NCBI GenBank assembly: GCA_963807925.1
Contig: CAWEDP010000002.1
Coordinates: 2,108,001 to 2,172,000 of the forward strand
DNA from: CAWEDP01 sp963807925
Lineage (GTDB): Bacteria; Acidobacteriota; Vicinamibacteria; Vicinamibacterales; CAVVIG01
Reading direction: 5' to 3'
DNA: 64,000 nt
The notes under the pieces are model-generated. The model was not told where the DNA came from and did not search any database. It worked only from the letters and a program-made list of their open reading frames with translations. Below, piece after piece: positions 16,334-23,734 of the stretch; the stretch's first letter is position 1; the number at the start of each line of letters is the position of its first letter. A program made the translations under genes and the position numbers.

Positions 16334-17623
16334 ATGCTGCTTCTAAACCGTGGCGGGAAACGAGCGATCGACGATGGCATCGACCACGTTCATGCCGAGG
16401 TATTCCTGCCGGCGTTCAACTCAATTGAGGCGATGCGTCGGCTGCCCTCCGACTTCTCGCCGCGCAAGCTGGTCGATCCTCAGCTCTACCTCGCAGGGCT
16501 GCCAGCCGATGAATGCGAGCGGGCCTGCGGTCGACTGGCGTCGTTCCCTTGGTTCGGAGTGGACGGTTTGCCTCCCTTCGATAGTGACGAAACCGGCCGA
16601 CGCGATTGGGAGGCCGCGGTACGCGATGCCGTCCGCGGGCGATGGCCGGGCCGTCCACCAGCCGGAAGAAATGTCCGTCCTGCCGTAGAAGCGGCGTTAC
16701 AAGTGCAGCTCGAGTTACGCGCAGCAAGCCTTATTCTGCCAACGCCGTTGATCGCGGAACGTGAGGACGAGGGACAGACAGCGGCGGAGTGGCTCGACGA
16801 GGGCATAGAGGCAGCGAACAGGCTCGAAGTGGAACAGCCCATGTTGGCGACCGTCGCTATCGACGAACAGGCCCTGAGCGATGCAGCTTTTACAGAGGGC
16901 GGATTTCTCGACGGGTTTATCGACCTTGTGTCAGCACGCGAAGGGCTCGATGGCGTGTATATCGTCGTCGCGCAATTCGGTCAGGGCCATCCGTTCGAGA
17001 CGAACTCCCGTGTTCACCGGGCATACCTGCATCTCGTACGTGGGTTTGCACAGGGCGACATGCCAACGATCATCACGAACTTTGCGGACGTGTTCGGGCT
17101 GCTGGCGCTCGGCGCCGGCGCGACCGCCCTCGCGACTGGCCCGACCCAAAGCACACGGCGCTTGACTCTCGCCGGCTTCAGCGACAACGCGCGCGGGGCA
17201 CCATTGCCGAGGCTGTACTCGCATGCGTGCATCGCAGAGTTCACGATTAGCGGTCTGCCACAGATCGCTGGCGCTCAGGGGCTCTCGCGCATTCGCGACT
17301 TAACCGAATACAGCCGGGCGCTATTTGACACGTCAGGGCGTCGTCTGGCGAGGCCAGTGCCGGCCGCGTGGGTTGAGAACCCGAATCACACGATCGAAGC
17401 TCAGAGTCACTTCATCGCGCGGCTGGCCGTTGAAGCGCAAGAGCTCGGTCGCATTCGCGAGCCGCAGGGCCGCCGCGATCATGTGAGTGATTGGCTGGAG
17501 GGTGCTCTCGCGAACTACTTACTGCTTCGCGAGCGATTGGGTTCGGCCCAGTTACGGGACATCGGACGGTTCCCACATCTTGAGGATTGGCTGATGTTGT
17601 TCGGCGCCGACGACGCCGAATAG
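16334..17623 (+). CDS. Uncharacterised 429-aa protein, third gene of the nuclease-kinase operon
   Basis: I do not recognise the family. It is a soluble alpha/beta protein with no signal peptide or membrane segment. Visible features are a central acidic stretch EREDEGQTAAEWLDEGIEAA, strand-like MLATVAIDEQAL and GVYIVVAQFGQGHPF, and a hydrophobic segment ITNFADVFGLLALGAGATAL followed by GPTQSTRRLTLAGF. The alternation of strands and helices would suit a barrel-like fold, but this is a guess. RBS GGGACGGG precedes ATG 16334. It follows the kinase remnant by 13 bases and is intact, though cut off from the operon promoter by the IS cluster. Confidence 0.7.
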   Translation: MLLLNRGGKRAIDDGIDHVHAEVFLPAFNSIEAMRRLPSDFSPRKLVDPQLYLAGLPADECERACGRLASFPWFGVDGLPPFDSDETGRRDWEAAVRDAVRGRWPGRPPAGRNVRPAVEAALQVQLELRAASLILPTPLIAEREDEGQTAAEWLDEGIEAANRLEVEQPMLATVAIDEQALSDAAFTEGGFLDGFIDLVSAREGLDGVYIVVAQFGQGHPFETNSRVHRAYLHLVRGFAQGDMPTIITNFADVFGLLALGAGATALATGPTQSTRRLTLAGFSDNARGAPLPRLYSHACIAEFTISGLPQIAGAQGLSRIRDLTEYSRALFDTSGRRLARPVPAAWVENPNHTIEAQSHFIARLAVEAQELGRIREPQGRRDHVSDWLEGALANYLLLRERLGSAQLRDIGRFPHLEDWLMLFGADDAE

Positions 17624-17648
17624 TGCGACTCACAGACACGATTCTGAA

Positions 17649-18272
17649 TCAACATTGGTGCGACAGGATTCGTTGCCGTGCCTCGGTTTCGGGCACGCCG
17701 GACGGCAGACGATGGCCGGTTCCACGTAGTGGAGTGGGTCGCGGCTCCCACGCCGGCGCGCTGGACTCCGTGACGACGGGAACCGAGGCGGTTGATGCCC
17801 AGCGGGATCGTCCACCACGTACCTTTTTGGTGATTTCGGGCCGGATACGCGCGGCGTCTCGCCGCGCACGATCCTCGGCTCGGGATTGGATCCAGGCGTC
17901 GACATCAGAGCGTCGCCAGCGCGCAAGCGAGCCGACGTGTATCTGCGCAGGGAATGCTCCTTCCTTCATCCATCGATACAGGGTGCTCGCGGTGACGCCC
18001 AGAGCCTTGCGCAGGTCGCGAGCGCTGAGCAGAAGTCGGTCGTTAATGGCCATGTCGCCGCCCCGCTTGGCCTCATCACTCTCCTTTGCAGAGTGCTGTG
18101 GGCGCTCGCCCAACGTGTTCATGAGTCGGGCGACTTCCCGGCGCTGCGCTTCGATCTCCACGCGCAACACCAGCACGTCGCGGTCCTCTCTCCGCCGCGC
18201 CGGCCGGTTCAGCTCGTCTTCGGCGACTGTGAATAGCGGACCAAGTTCGTCAATGTAGCGTCGAGCGGCCAT
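17649..18272 (-). CDS. AlpA/excisionase-like helix-turn-helix protein
   Basis: The core LLSARDLRKALGVTASTLYRWMKEGAFP..IHVGSLARWRRSDVDAWI is a MerR-like winged helix of the AlpA type, which controls excision in integrative elements. The first 70 or so residues form a charged helix (VLVLRVEIEAQRREVARLMN). A shorter product from ATG 18053 would contain only the HTH and tail. It lies between the HigA gene and the operon, and about 650 bases from the decayed integrase, consistent with a former integrative element. Confidence 0.7.
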   Translation of the reverse strand: MAARRYIDELGPLFTVAEDELNRPARRREDRDVLVLRVEIEAQRREVARLMNTLGERPQHSAKESDEAKRGGDMAINDRLLLSARDLRKALGVTASTLYRWMKEGAFPAQIHVGSLARWRRSDVDAWIQSRAEDRARRDAARIRPEITKKVRGGRSRWASTASVPVVTESSAPAWEPRPTPLRGTGHRLPSGVPETEARQRILSHQC

Positions 18273-18280
18273 CGGCTTGA

Positions 18281-18553
18281 CTACGCGACGTCCAGCAGAG
18301 CTCGAGGGTTCCTGGCAGCGATCAGAAGCAGCGTCCTCGCCGCGCCTGACGGCGCGCGACGACCCTGCTCCCATTCCTGGAGCGTACGAACAGACACCCC
18401 TAGCAACTCGGCGAATCGCGACTGCGAGAGGCCGGTCTTCTCGCGGACGCTGCCGACCGATGGCACATTGATGATCCGGCCGTGCTCACCCCGCCTGAGT
18501 TGCCGCAGGCCCTCCAGAATCTCCAGACCGACGTTGCGCGTGCGCTTAGCCAT
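18281..18553 (-). CDS. HigA-type antitoxin (XRE HTH)
   Basis: This 90-aa protein has an XRE-family helix-turn-helix (REKTGLSQSRFAELLGVSVRTLQEWEQGRRAP) near residues 37-68. It is encoded after the toxin, overlapping it by 8 bases, which is the HigBA order. It should neutralise the toxin and repress the promoter at 18862-18889. Confidence 0.85.
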   Translation of the reverse strand: MAKRTRNVGLEILEGLRQLRRGEHGRIINVPSVGSVREKTGLSQSRFAELLGVSVRTLQEWEQGRRAPSGAARTLLLIAARNPRALLDVA

Positions 18554-18857
18554 CGATCTCCTCCCTGATCTTCTTCAGAACGTGGGCGGGAATGTTCTCC
18601 GCCACGTTCTTCGCGTACAACGTCAACATCCAAATCTGCCCCTGTCGTGACCGCAAGTAGTAGATCACCCGAATCCCGCCGCGCTTGCCCCGCCCGGCGA
18701 CGCTCCATCGGAGTTTTCGAACACCCCCTGATCCGGGGATGACGTCGCCGGCCTCCGGATTCGCCACGAGCGCTTGCTGCAGCGCCCCGTACTCGTCGTC
18801 CGACAGGTACTCCTGCACGAGTTTCGTGAACAGTCGGGTCTCGACGAACGTCTGCAT
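18546..18857 (-). CDS. RelE/HigB-type toxin
   Basis: This 103-aa RelE-fold mRNA interferase has FTKLVQEYLSDDEYGALQQAL helices and core strands VRKLRWSVAGRGKRGGIRVIYYLRS and IWMLTLYAKN. Its last helix is VLKKIREEI. The basic residues in GRGKRGG and the R/Y positions fit ribosome-dependent cleavage. The start codon lies only 4 bases after the -10 hexamer, so the message may be nearly leaderless. Confidence 0.88.
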   Translation of the reverse strand: MQTFVETRLFTKLVQEYLSDDEYGALQQALVANPEAGDVIPGSGGVRKLRWSVAGRGKRGGIRVIYYLRSRQGQIWMLTLYAKNVAENIPAHVLKKIREEIDG

Positions 18858-18861
18858 GGGT

Positions 18862-18889
18862 ATTATACGTCAGAGACGTATCACGTCAA
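18862..18889 (-). promoter_or_regulatory. Autoregulated promoter/operator of the first higBA pair
   Basis: On the reverse strand a TTGACG -35 (18889-18884) and a perfect TATAAT -10 (18867-18862) are 16 bp apart. The perfect dyad ATACGTC-AGA-GACGTAT (18865-18881) fills the spacer and overlaps the -10, a suitable HigA operator. Confidence 0.8.
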
Positions 18890-18924
18890 AGACGGATGTC
18901 GGCCGTCGAAGCCGTCGAATGCGC

Positions 18925-19820
18925 TCAAGCGCGCCTTTTAATCGGCACGACGGCAGCGGGCGCCTTCGGCTTCTCGGCCAGAATCCGTGACAGTTCCTTC
19001 GCCCACGTCTCCAGCGCCGCGCGCTTTTCGGCGTCGTACGAGTAGCGGTCGTAGACACGCGTGGCCGTCGGACCGCCTTCAACGTGGTTCAGCACGGCGG
19101 AGATGTGCTGGCGCGGAACATCCGCCTCGGCCATTCGTGTGGCGGCCGTCCGGCGGAGGTCATGGCCACGGAACTGGAATTTCAACACGCGCGAAAGGGC
19201 CGCGCCGGCCTTCTTCGCGCGGTCTTTCACGGACTCACCGAGATGCGCGAAGACGTGACTGCCGGGTTCCGGCTCACCGTCTGGACGTTGCGCCTTGATC
19301 ATCTTTACAACGTCCGCCGTCAGTGGCACGCGATGCGGCTGTCCGTTTTTCGCCAATTCGCCGGGAATCGTCCACCACGCCGGTGTCCTCAGATCAAGAT
19401 CCTGCCAGCGCATGGCCACGACCTCACCACCGCGCTGCGCCGTCAAGAGGCGAACCTTCTGCACGGCAGCCAGTGCGGGACTGATCGGGCAGAACGGGCT
19501 CCCATCCTTGGCGTGCTTCGCTCGCTTTCGGCCAGGGCCTGCTTCTCGTGGGTTGCCGGGAAGCGCTCGAGCAGCCTCCAGAGCGCGCGAAGCTCGTCGT
19601 CAGAGAGCACGCGGTCGCGTGAGTTCTCGCGGCCTGGCTTGGCGATGAGGCTCGCCGGGTTGGCCTCGATCCAATCGCGCCGCACGCCGAAATTGAGCAT
19701 GCGCCGGACGACGGCGAGCACACGGTTTGCCATCACCGGCGCCCCGCGTTCGGCAATCGGCTCGACGAGCGTGTGAACGTCGCGGCGGGTGACCTCGGCG
19801 CGAAAGCTGATCCCCGAAAG
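18925..19820 (-). pseudogene. Tyrosine recombinase/integrase, truncated and frameshifted
   Basis: The C-terminal catalytic part (stop at 18925) carries Arg in LLTAQRGGEVVAMRW, HDLRRTAAT, LNHVEGG and the Tyr region VYDRYSYDAEKRAAL. Upstream, in another frame, the core-binding helices read AEVTRRDVHTLV, APVMANRVLAVVRRMLNFGV and RDWIEANPASLI. The two halves join at about 19530, where one base is missing (AAG-CAG-GCC must become ..GGC-CCT-GGC). Beyond about 19820 the frame turns into the opposite-strand AbiEi fragment, so the N-terminal arm domain is lost. This is an inactive integrase. Confidence 0.85.
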
Positions 19821-20057
19821 CTCGCCCGCGCCGCCGCCTTCTACGAGAACTCCACCGCGCGGCGCCTTGGCTATCTTTTCGAACACTTCGGGCACGCCCG
19901 TCAGGCGACAAGTCTTCGGCCGCTCGCTCTGAAGGCGACGTCGTTCAAACTGCTCGACCCATCTGTTCGAGTCGTCGCAAGCCGCGCGCGAGCTAAAGCG
20001 CCCGAAGCGCCCGCTTGGAAGCTGAGCCTGAACGTGCCGCTGGAGATCGACGCGTGA
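19816..20057 (+). pseudogene. AbiEi-type antitoxin, C-terminal fragment
   Basis: The forward frame reads KLARAAAFYENSTARRLGYL, then FEHFGHARQATSLRPLA, SFKLLDPSVR and WKLSLNVPLEIDA before TGA 20055-20057. This resembles the C-terminal domain of type IV AbiEi antitoxins. The N-terminal half is absent and is replaced by integrase sequence on the other strand. A GTGATT just after the stop mimics an AbiEii start but ends after four codons. The family call is from remembered motifs, so confidence is moderate. Confidence 0.6.
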
Positions 20058-20099
20058 TTCGCTCATAGGACGAACTTGAGGCGTACATGGCCATACTGC

Positions 20100-20126
20100 T
20101 TGACGTATAACGCACGGCGTTATACC
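20100..20126 (+). promoter_or_regulatory. Promoter/operator of the second higBA pair
   Basis: TTGACG (20100-20105) is followed by a perfect 9-bp inverted repeat, GTATAACGC-ACG-GCGTTATAC (20105-20125), whose right arm contains a -10-like TATACC. It lies 12 bases upstream of the toxin start and is a likely HigA binding site. Confidence 0.78.
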
Positions 20127-20137
20127 CTGGAGTTCAG

Positions 20138-20416
20138 GTGATTCGGTCGTTCAAAGACCCCGAAGCCGAGGCGCTGTTCTCCGGCAAGTTCAGCCGCCGG
20201 TTACAGCGCGTGGCGCGGGTCGCCCAGCGAAAGCTGCAGCAGCTACACGCGGCTCGAGAACTCCGCGACCTGGCGGCGTTTCCTGGTAACCGGCTCGAGG
20301 CGCTCGCAGGCGACCGGCGCGGCCAAAACAGCATTCGGGTCAACGATCAGTACCGCATCTGTTTCGTCTGGCACGATGGGGACGCCGATGATGTGGAGAT
20401 CGTGGACTATCACTAG
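20138..20416 (+). CDS. higB: HigB-type toxin
   Basis: This 92-aa RelE-fold toxin starts at GTG (MIRSFKDPEAEALFSG). Diagnostic features are LQRVARVAQRKLQQLHAA, FPGNRLEALAGDRRGQNSIRVNDQYRICF and the C-terminal VEIVDYH with the terminal His. It should cleave mRNA on the ribosome. The antitoxin gene follows 11 bases later. Confidence 0.93.
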   Translation: MIRSFKDPEAEALFSGKFSRRLQRVARVAQRKLQQLHAARELRDLAAFPGNRLEALAGDRRGQNSIRVNDQYRICFVWHDGDADDVEIVDYH

Positions 20417-20427
20417 CGCAGGAGGAA

Positions 20428-20736
20428 ATGATGGCGAAGAGTCGCCGACTACCGCCGGTGCATCCCGGAGAGGTCCTACGAGAGGATCTCATGGCACCGC
20501 TTGGGCTGAGCATCAACGGCCTCTCCCGCGACCTGCGGGTGCCTGTCACCAGGATGAGCGAGATCGTAAACGGCCGCCGGAGCATCACGGCGGACACAGC
20601 GTTGCGCCTGGCGCGCTACTTCGCCATGACGCCGCAGTTCTGGATGAACCTGCAGGCTGCGTACGACCTCGACGTCGCCACGCGCGCATTAGCAGACCGG
20701 ATCAAACGGGACGTGCATCCGCGCGAGGCTGCGTAG
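20428..20736 (+). CDS. higA: HigA-type antitoxin
   Basis: This 102-aa XRE-family protein has the family N-terminus PPVHPGEVLREDLMAPLGLS and an HTH around RDLRVPVTRMSEIVNGRRSI, ending ARYFAMTPQFWMNLQ. It pairs with the toxin just upstream and presumably binds the 20105-20125 dyad. GGAGG lies 6-7 bases before the start. Confidence 0.93.
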   Translation: MMAKSRRLPPVHPGEVLREDLMAPLGLSINGLSRDLRVPVTRMSEIVNGRRSITADTALRLARYFAMTPQFWMNLQAAYDLDVATRALADRIKRDVHPREAA

Positions 20737-21046
20737 GGTTCTTCCGGCGCGTGGCAGTTTTGCGGTCACAGGGGGACGATTCACGTGCACCACAAACGTC
20801 GACGACCGAAGCACCAGCGATCCGGCTGCCTCTGGTGCAGCCGCACAAGGACGAGCGCCGAGCAAAACTGATTCGTCTGAAGGGACTCAAAGCTCCGCGA
20901 CGGATTCGATCTGAAGACGTGACGGTCGAACTGTTATGAACCGCTCTGGGATTCGTGCCACGCGCCGCTTGTCATCTGCGTCAGTGCGATCACGCGCGGA
21001 CCGTGTCGTCACGATCGAGTTCGACGCCTCGTCGCCATCGCTCGCC
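20737..21046. other. Decayed sequence after higA; no gene supported
   Basis: A forward frame ends in LKAPRRIRSEDVTVELL (stop near 20939) and an overlapping ATGA starts a short frame, MNRSGIRATRRLSS. The arrangement resembles the junction of a two-gene module, but neither product matches a family I know. It may be the tail of a lost toxin-antitoxin pair. Confidence 0.35.
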
Positions 21047-21072
21047 GTTACCTATCTCTCAGGAAGAACATC
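21047..21072 (+). repeat. 26-bp copy of the IS481 right-end flank
   Basis: The 26 bases are identical to 8594-8619, including TTACCTATCTCTCAGG. No transposase is nearby, so this is either a relic of a related element or part of a common insertion target. Confidence 0.75.
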
Positions 21073-21300
21073 AGCGAGCCTGAACGTCCCGCTGGAGATC
21101 AACGTGTGATTCCCACCGCCCGTACCTCGCGGAGCGCCTCGCATTCCGTGGCGGCACCGCCATCCACAAACTCCTGTTCCGTCAGCCGCTCCGATACTCG
21201 GAGGACATCGACCTCGTGCAGGTGCGCCCAGAGCCGATCGGCCATACCGTCGACGCTGTAGGTCGTGCCCTGTCATGGCTAGGGACTCGATTCGTTCACT
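21073..21300 (+). pseudogene. AbiEi tail plus AbiEii nucleotidyltransferase toxin fragment
   Basis: The frame first reads LNVPLEINV then TGA (21107-21109), the same ending as the fragment at 20057. GTG 21106 overlaps this stop and reads VIPT, like an AbiEii start. After a frame break the next frame gives YLAERLAFRGGTAIHKLLF and PLRYSEDIDLVQVRPEPIG. This contains the GG(T/S)-x9-DxD nucleotidyltransferase signature of AbiEii toxins. Only about 60 residues remain, with an internal deletion near the start. Confidence 0.7.
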
Positions 21301-21468
21301 GGTGCGGCCAACGTTCTCGCGCAGCGTCGCGGCGATCAGGACGCCTGGCGAGTTCTTCACTGATGCCACGCATCACGGCTGTCTCTGCTCGGGTTGTCAC
21401 CAGGACGTGCGGCCGCGCCGCCGTGCGGTCGAACGCGTTCGGTCAGATCAGGCGCTGCCAACGGTGAG
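21301..21468. other. Decayed sequence between AbiEii fragment and VapC; no gene supported
   Basis: A reverse-strand frame (MASVKNSPGVLIAATLRENVG) is open from 21369, but it has no partner sequence and runs into the AbiEii fragment. I see nothing else. Confidence 0.3.
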
Positions 21469-21957
21469 CTACTCGACCATGTACCCGAGCGCTCGCGCGT
21501 TGCCTCGCACTCTGACATCGCGACTCACGATCGTCATCACCTGTGGCGCCTCGCCGAGCAGCTCTGTCGTCGCAAGATGCACCGCATCGAGCGTACGGAT
21601 CGGTTCGACCGGAAACGGACGGCGCACGCGAGCGAGCACCGCTCGGTCGACGTCGACGATGAAGCAGCGTCGCTCGAAGGTGCGCAGGGCACGAAAGGCC
21701 GCCAGCTCGCCGGCTGACGTCAACCGTCCGGTTGCGCGCGCCCGGATGATCGCTCGGCCTGCCTCGGCGAGGGCCAGGGCGGACGTCACGCGTTGTGTGC
21801 CGGCCGGCGCTTTCAGGACGGCTGGGTCACGCTCCAGCAACGCGGCCACCAGCGCACTCGACTCCATGTACCGAATGCTCGCTGCGGCAACCTCCGGCCG
21901 ACGGGCACGTGTGATGGTTTTCCGAGCCGAACGCCGAGGGACGCTACGCTTCGCCAC
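21469..21957 (-). CDS. vapC: PIN-domain toxin (VapC family)
   Basis: This 162-aa PIN nuclease has its first acidic residue in YMESSALVAALLERDP (Glu in place of the usual Asp), Glu in ALALAEAGRAI and Asp in RTLDAVHLATTELL. It ends in MTIVSRDVRVRGNARALGY. The first 30 residues are extra and basic; a start at the internal MESSAL (21867) would give the usual length. The GTG start at 21957 overlaps the antitoxin gene by 14 bases. Confidence 0.85.
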   Translation of the reverse strand: MAKRSVPRRSARKTITRARRPEVAAASIRYMESSALVAALLERDPAVLKAPAGTQRVTSALALAEAGRAIIRARATGRLTSAGELAAFRALRTFERRCFIVDVDRAVLARVRRPFPVEPIRTLDAVHLATTELLGEAPQVMTIVSRDVRVRGNARALGYMVE

Positions 21958-22231
21958 GATCGCTGTCGATCAGCTCAGCGGCGGTTCCCGGCGGCAGCCG
22001 AATGTCGGGCCAGTCCTCGAATGGGTCACCAGCTTCCACCGGAGGATGAAGAATGCCGGCTGCGAGGAGTTCCTCCCACCGGCTTCCAGGAGACGCGCGG
22101 ACACCGCCTCCTGGAGGCACGAGTTCGGCGACGACGCGCCCGTGAGCGGTCACCGAAATCCGCTCGCCTGCTTCAATTCGCCGGATGTAGCGGCTCAAGT
22201 TGACTCTCAGCTCTCGGATGGCTGTCTCCAT
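21944..22231 (-). CDS. vapB: Phd/YefM-type antitoxin (VapB role)
   Basis: This 95-aa antitoxin starts at ATG 22231 (METAIRELRVNLSRYIRRIE). The Phd/YefM DNA-binding fold continues with GERISVTAHGRVVAELVPP, and the C-terminal toxin-neutralising tail is acidic (EAGDPFEDWPDIRLP). It is translationally coupled to the PIN toxin. Confidence 0.87.
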   Translation of the reverse strand: METAIRELRVNLSRYIRRIEAGERISVTAHGRVVAELVPPGGGVRASPGSRWEELLAAGILHPPVEAGDPFEDWPDIRLPPGTAAELIDSDRGEA

Positions 22232-22526
22232 CCGATCGATATAGCCACTTGTGGCCACATTTGCAATGTTCGGCGCAATCAGCGCGACTCGTGCATGTCC
22301 AGAGAGCATGTGACATCACTCTGGCTCACCACCGCGCGTCAGGCTATCGACAGAGCGCAGGAGGGCCGGTGCGCCGTCGGCTGGGCGTGCGGTGTCCGGC
22401 GACTGCGCGTCCTCGATCCATCCACTCTCCTGCCAGCCCCCCGAAGACGAGGCGAGGATCGCGCATTCGTGAAGAAAGCGGAGCTGAGCGGAGTTCCGCT
22501 CCAGGGACTTGACCGATCTACGCTCG

Positions 22527-23003
22527 TCAGCCCCGTCGCGCCGCCTCGATGGTGGCGACGTCGATCTTCTTCATCGACATCATCGCCTCGAAGGCGCGCT
22601 TGGCCTCAGCGCCACCGATCGCCAGCGCCTCGGTCAGCGTGCGCGGGGTGATCTGCCAGGAGAGGCCCCAGCGGTCCTTGCACCAACCGCACGCGCTTTC
22701 CTCGCCGCCATTGCCGACAATCGCATTCCAGTAGCGGTCCGTCTCCGCCTGATCGTCGGTGGCGATCTGGAAGGAGAACGCCTCGCTGTGCGTGAACGCC
22801 GGACCGCCGTTGAGACCGAGGCAGGGAAGGCCGAGGACGGTGAACTCCACCGTCAAGACATCGCCCGCCCTGCCGCTCGGGTAGTCGCCAGGCACCTTGT
22901 GGACGGCGGTCACCTCACTATTCGGAAAGGTGGCGGCGTAGAACCGCGCCGCGTCCTGTGCGTCCTTGTCGAACCAGAGGCAGATCGTGTTCTTCGGCTT
23001 CAT
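22527..23003 (-). CDS. PhnB-like VOC-superfamily protein
   Basis: This 158-aa protein of the PhnB/3-demethylubiquinone-9 methyltransferase-like VOC family has TICLWFDKDAQDAARFYAAT at the start, LTVEFTVLGLPCLGLNGGP in the middle, and CGWCKDRWGLSWQITP, then AFEAMMSMKKIDVATIEAA. These proteins are often annotated as methyltransferases without direct proof. It overlaps the upstream gene by 4 bases (ATGA). Confidence 0.9.
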   Translation of the reverse strand: MKPKNTICLWFDKDAQDAARFYAATFPNSEVTAVHKVPGDYPSGRAGDVLTVEFTVLGLPCLGLNGGPAFTHSEAFSFQIATDDQAETDRYWNAIVGNGGEESACGWCKDRWGLSWQITPRTLTEALAIGGAEAKRAFEAMMSMKKIDVATIEAARRG

Positions 23004-23251
23004 GTATCCTTCACCCTCTTCCGGAACATCGTGAGCTCCCAGCTGTTGGATCGCTCATCGTGGCGGACGAGATACGTATCACCGTCTGCGCCTTTCAGCT
23101 TGAAATATCGATAGTCGGGCGCCAGCCAGGCGTCGAGCACCTCCGCGACGGATATCCGACGCTCACCAAGAATCAGCTCGCGTGGCGTCTGCTCGCCTCG
23201 ATGGCCTGCGTAGCACTCCACACCGACGCTGAGCAGCCTCTCTTCAGGCAT
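23000..23251 (-). CDS. Small conserved hypothetical protein
   Basis: This is an 83-aa protein from ATG 23251. Its pattern, VECYAGHRGEQTPRELILG, then VAEVLDAWLAPDYRYFKLKG and DTYLVRHDERSNSWELTMF, resembles small beta-rich proteins that I have seen as hypotheticals in Acidobacteria and may belong to a DUF6504-like family. It has no signal peptide. It is coupled to the PhnB-like gene by a 4-base overlap. Confidence 0.7.
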   Translation of the reverse strand: MPEERLLSVGVECYAGHRGEQTPRELILGERRISVAEVLDAWLAPDYRYFKLKGADGDTYLVRHDERSNSWELTMFRKRVKDT

Positions 23252-23734
23252 CTCATTCACTGCACGACATTGGCACGAGCGTAGTGCTGAAGGCCTGACC
23301 GAGGTTCGCGTGGTCCGCGCGACGCCGTTCCGCTTCGGCGGACCTGAGCAGGAGAAACGGCAAAAATCCTGCACCGTGCCCTCTCGGAGCGGCTCGCAAG
23401 AGGCGCGCCACATTCTCGCATACGCCTATGGGCGCTTCATTGAATGACGCGTCGAGCACCCGACAAGCGGAAGCCCGCCTTGAGGACATGTCTTTGCATC
23501 ACCTTTCGGCGAAGGAGGCGCGATGGCCGCGTCCAATGCATCAGTCGGCGTTCGAACTCTGAGTCCGTCGGCCTGCCACGCCCTCCAGCTGGCGTTCGCC
23601 GTCGCTCTGATTATTCGTTACCGGGTTGCTGGTGGCGCTCATGCCCGCCATTGGCGGCCGGGCGCCGGGCGCGTTCGCGTTGTCGCGGCTTGCCACCGAG
23701 TTCGATGCACGCGGGCAAAGACACGGAGGGACGC
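23252..23734. other. Intergenic region between divergent genes; weak short frame only
   Basis: An ATG at 23523 behind GAAGGAGG opens an 83-codon frame (MAASNASVGVRTLSPSACH...) that overlaps the next gene and lacks family features. It may be a leader or a broken gene. GGAGGG at 23725-23730 is the ribosome site of the following gene. Confidence 0.4.

Noticed and set aside
19820..20066. N-terminal extension of the integrase frame up to MSESRVDLQRHVQ at 20066
   Set aside because: This stretch reads as the AbiEi-like C-terminus on the forward strand; the integrase-like sequence stops near 19820.
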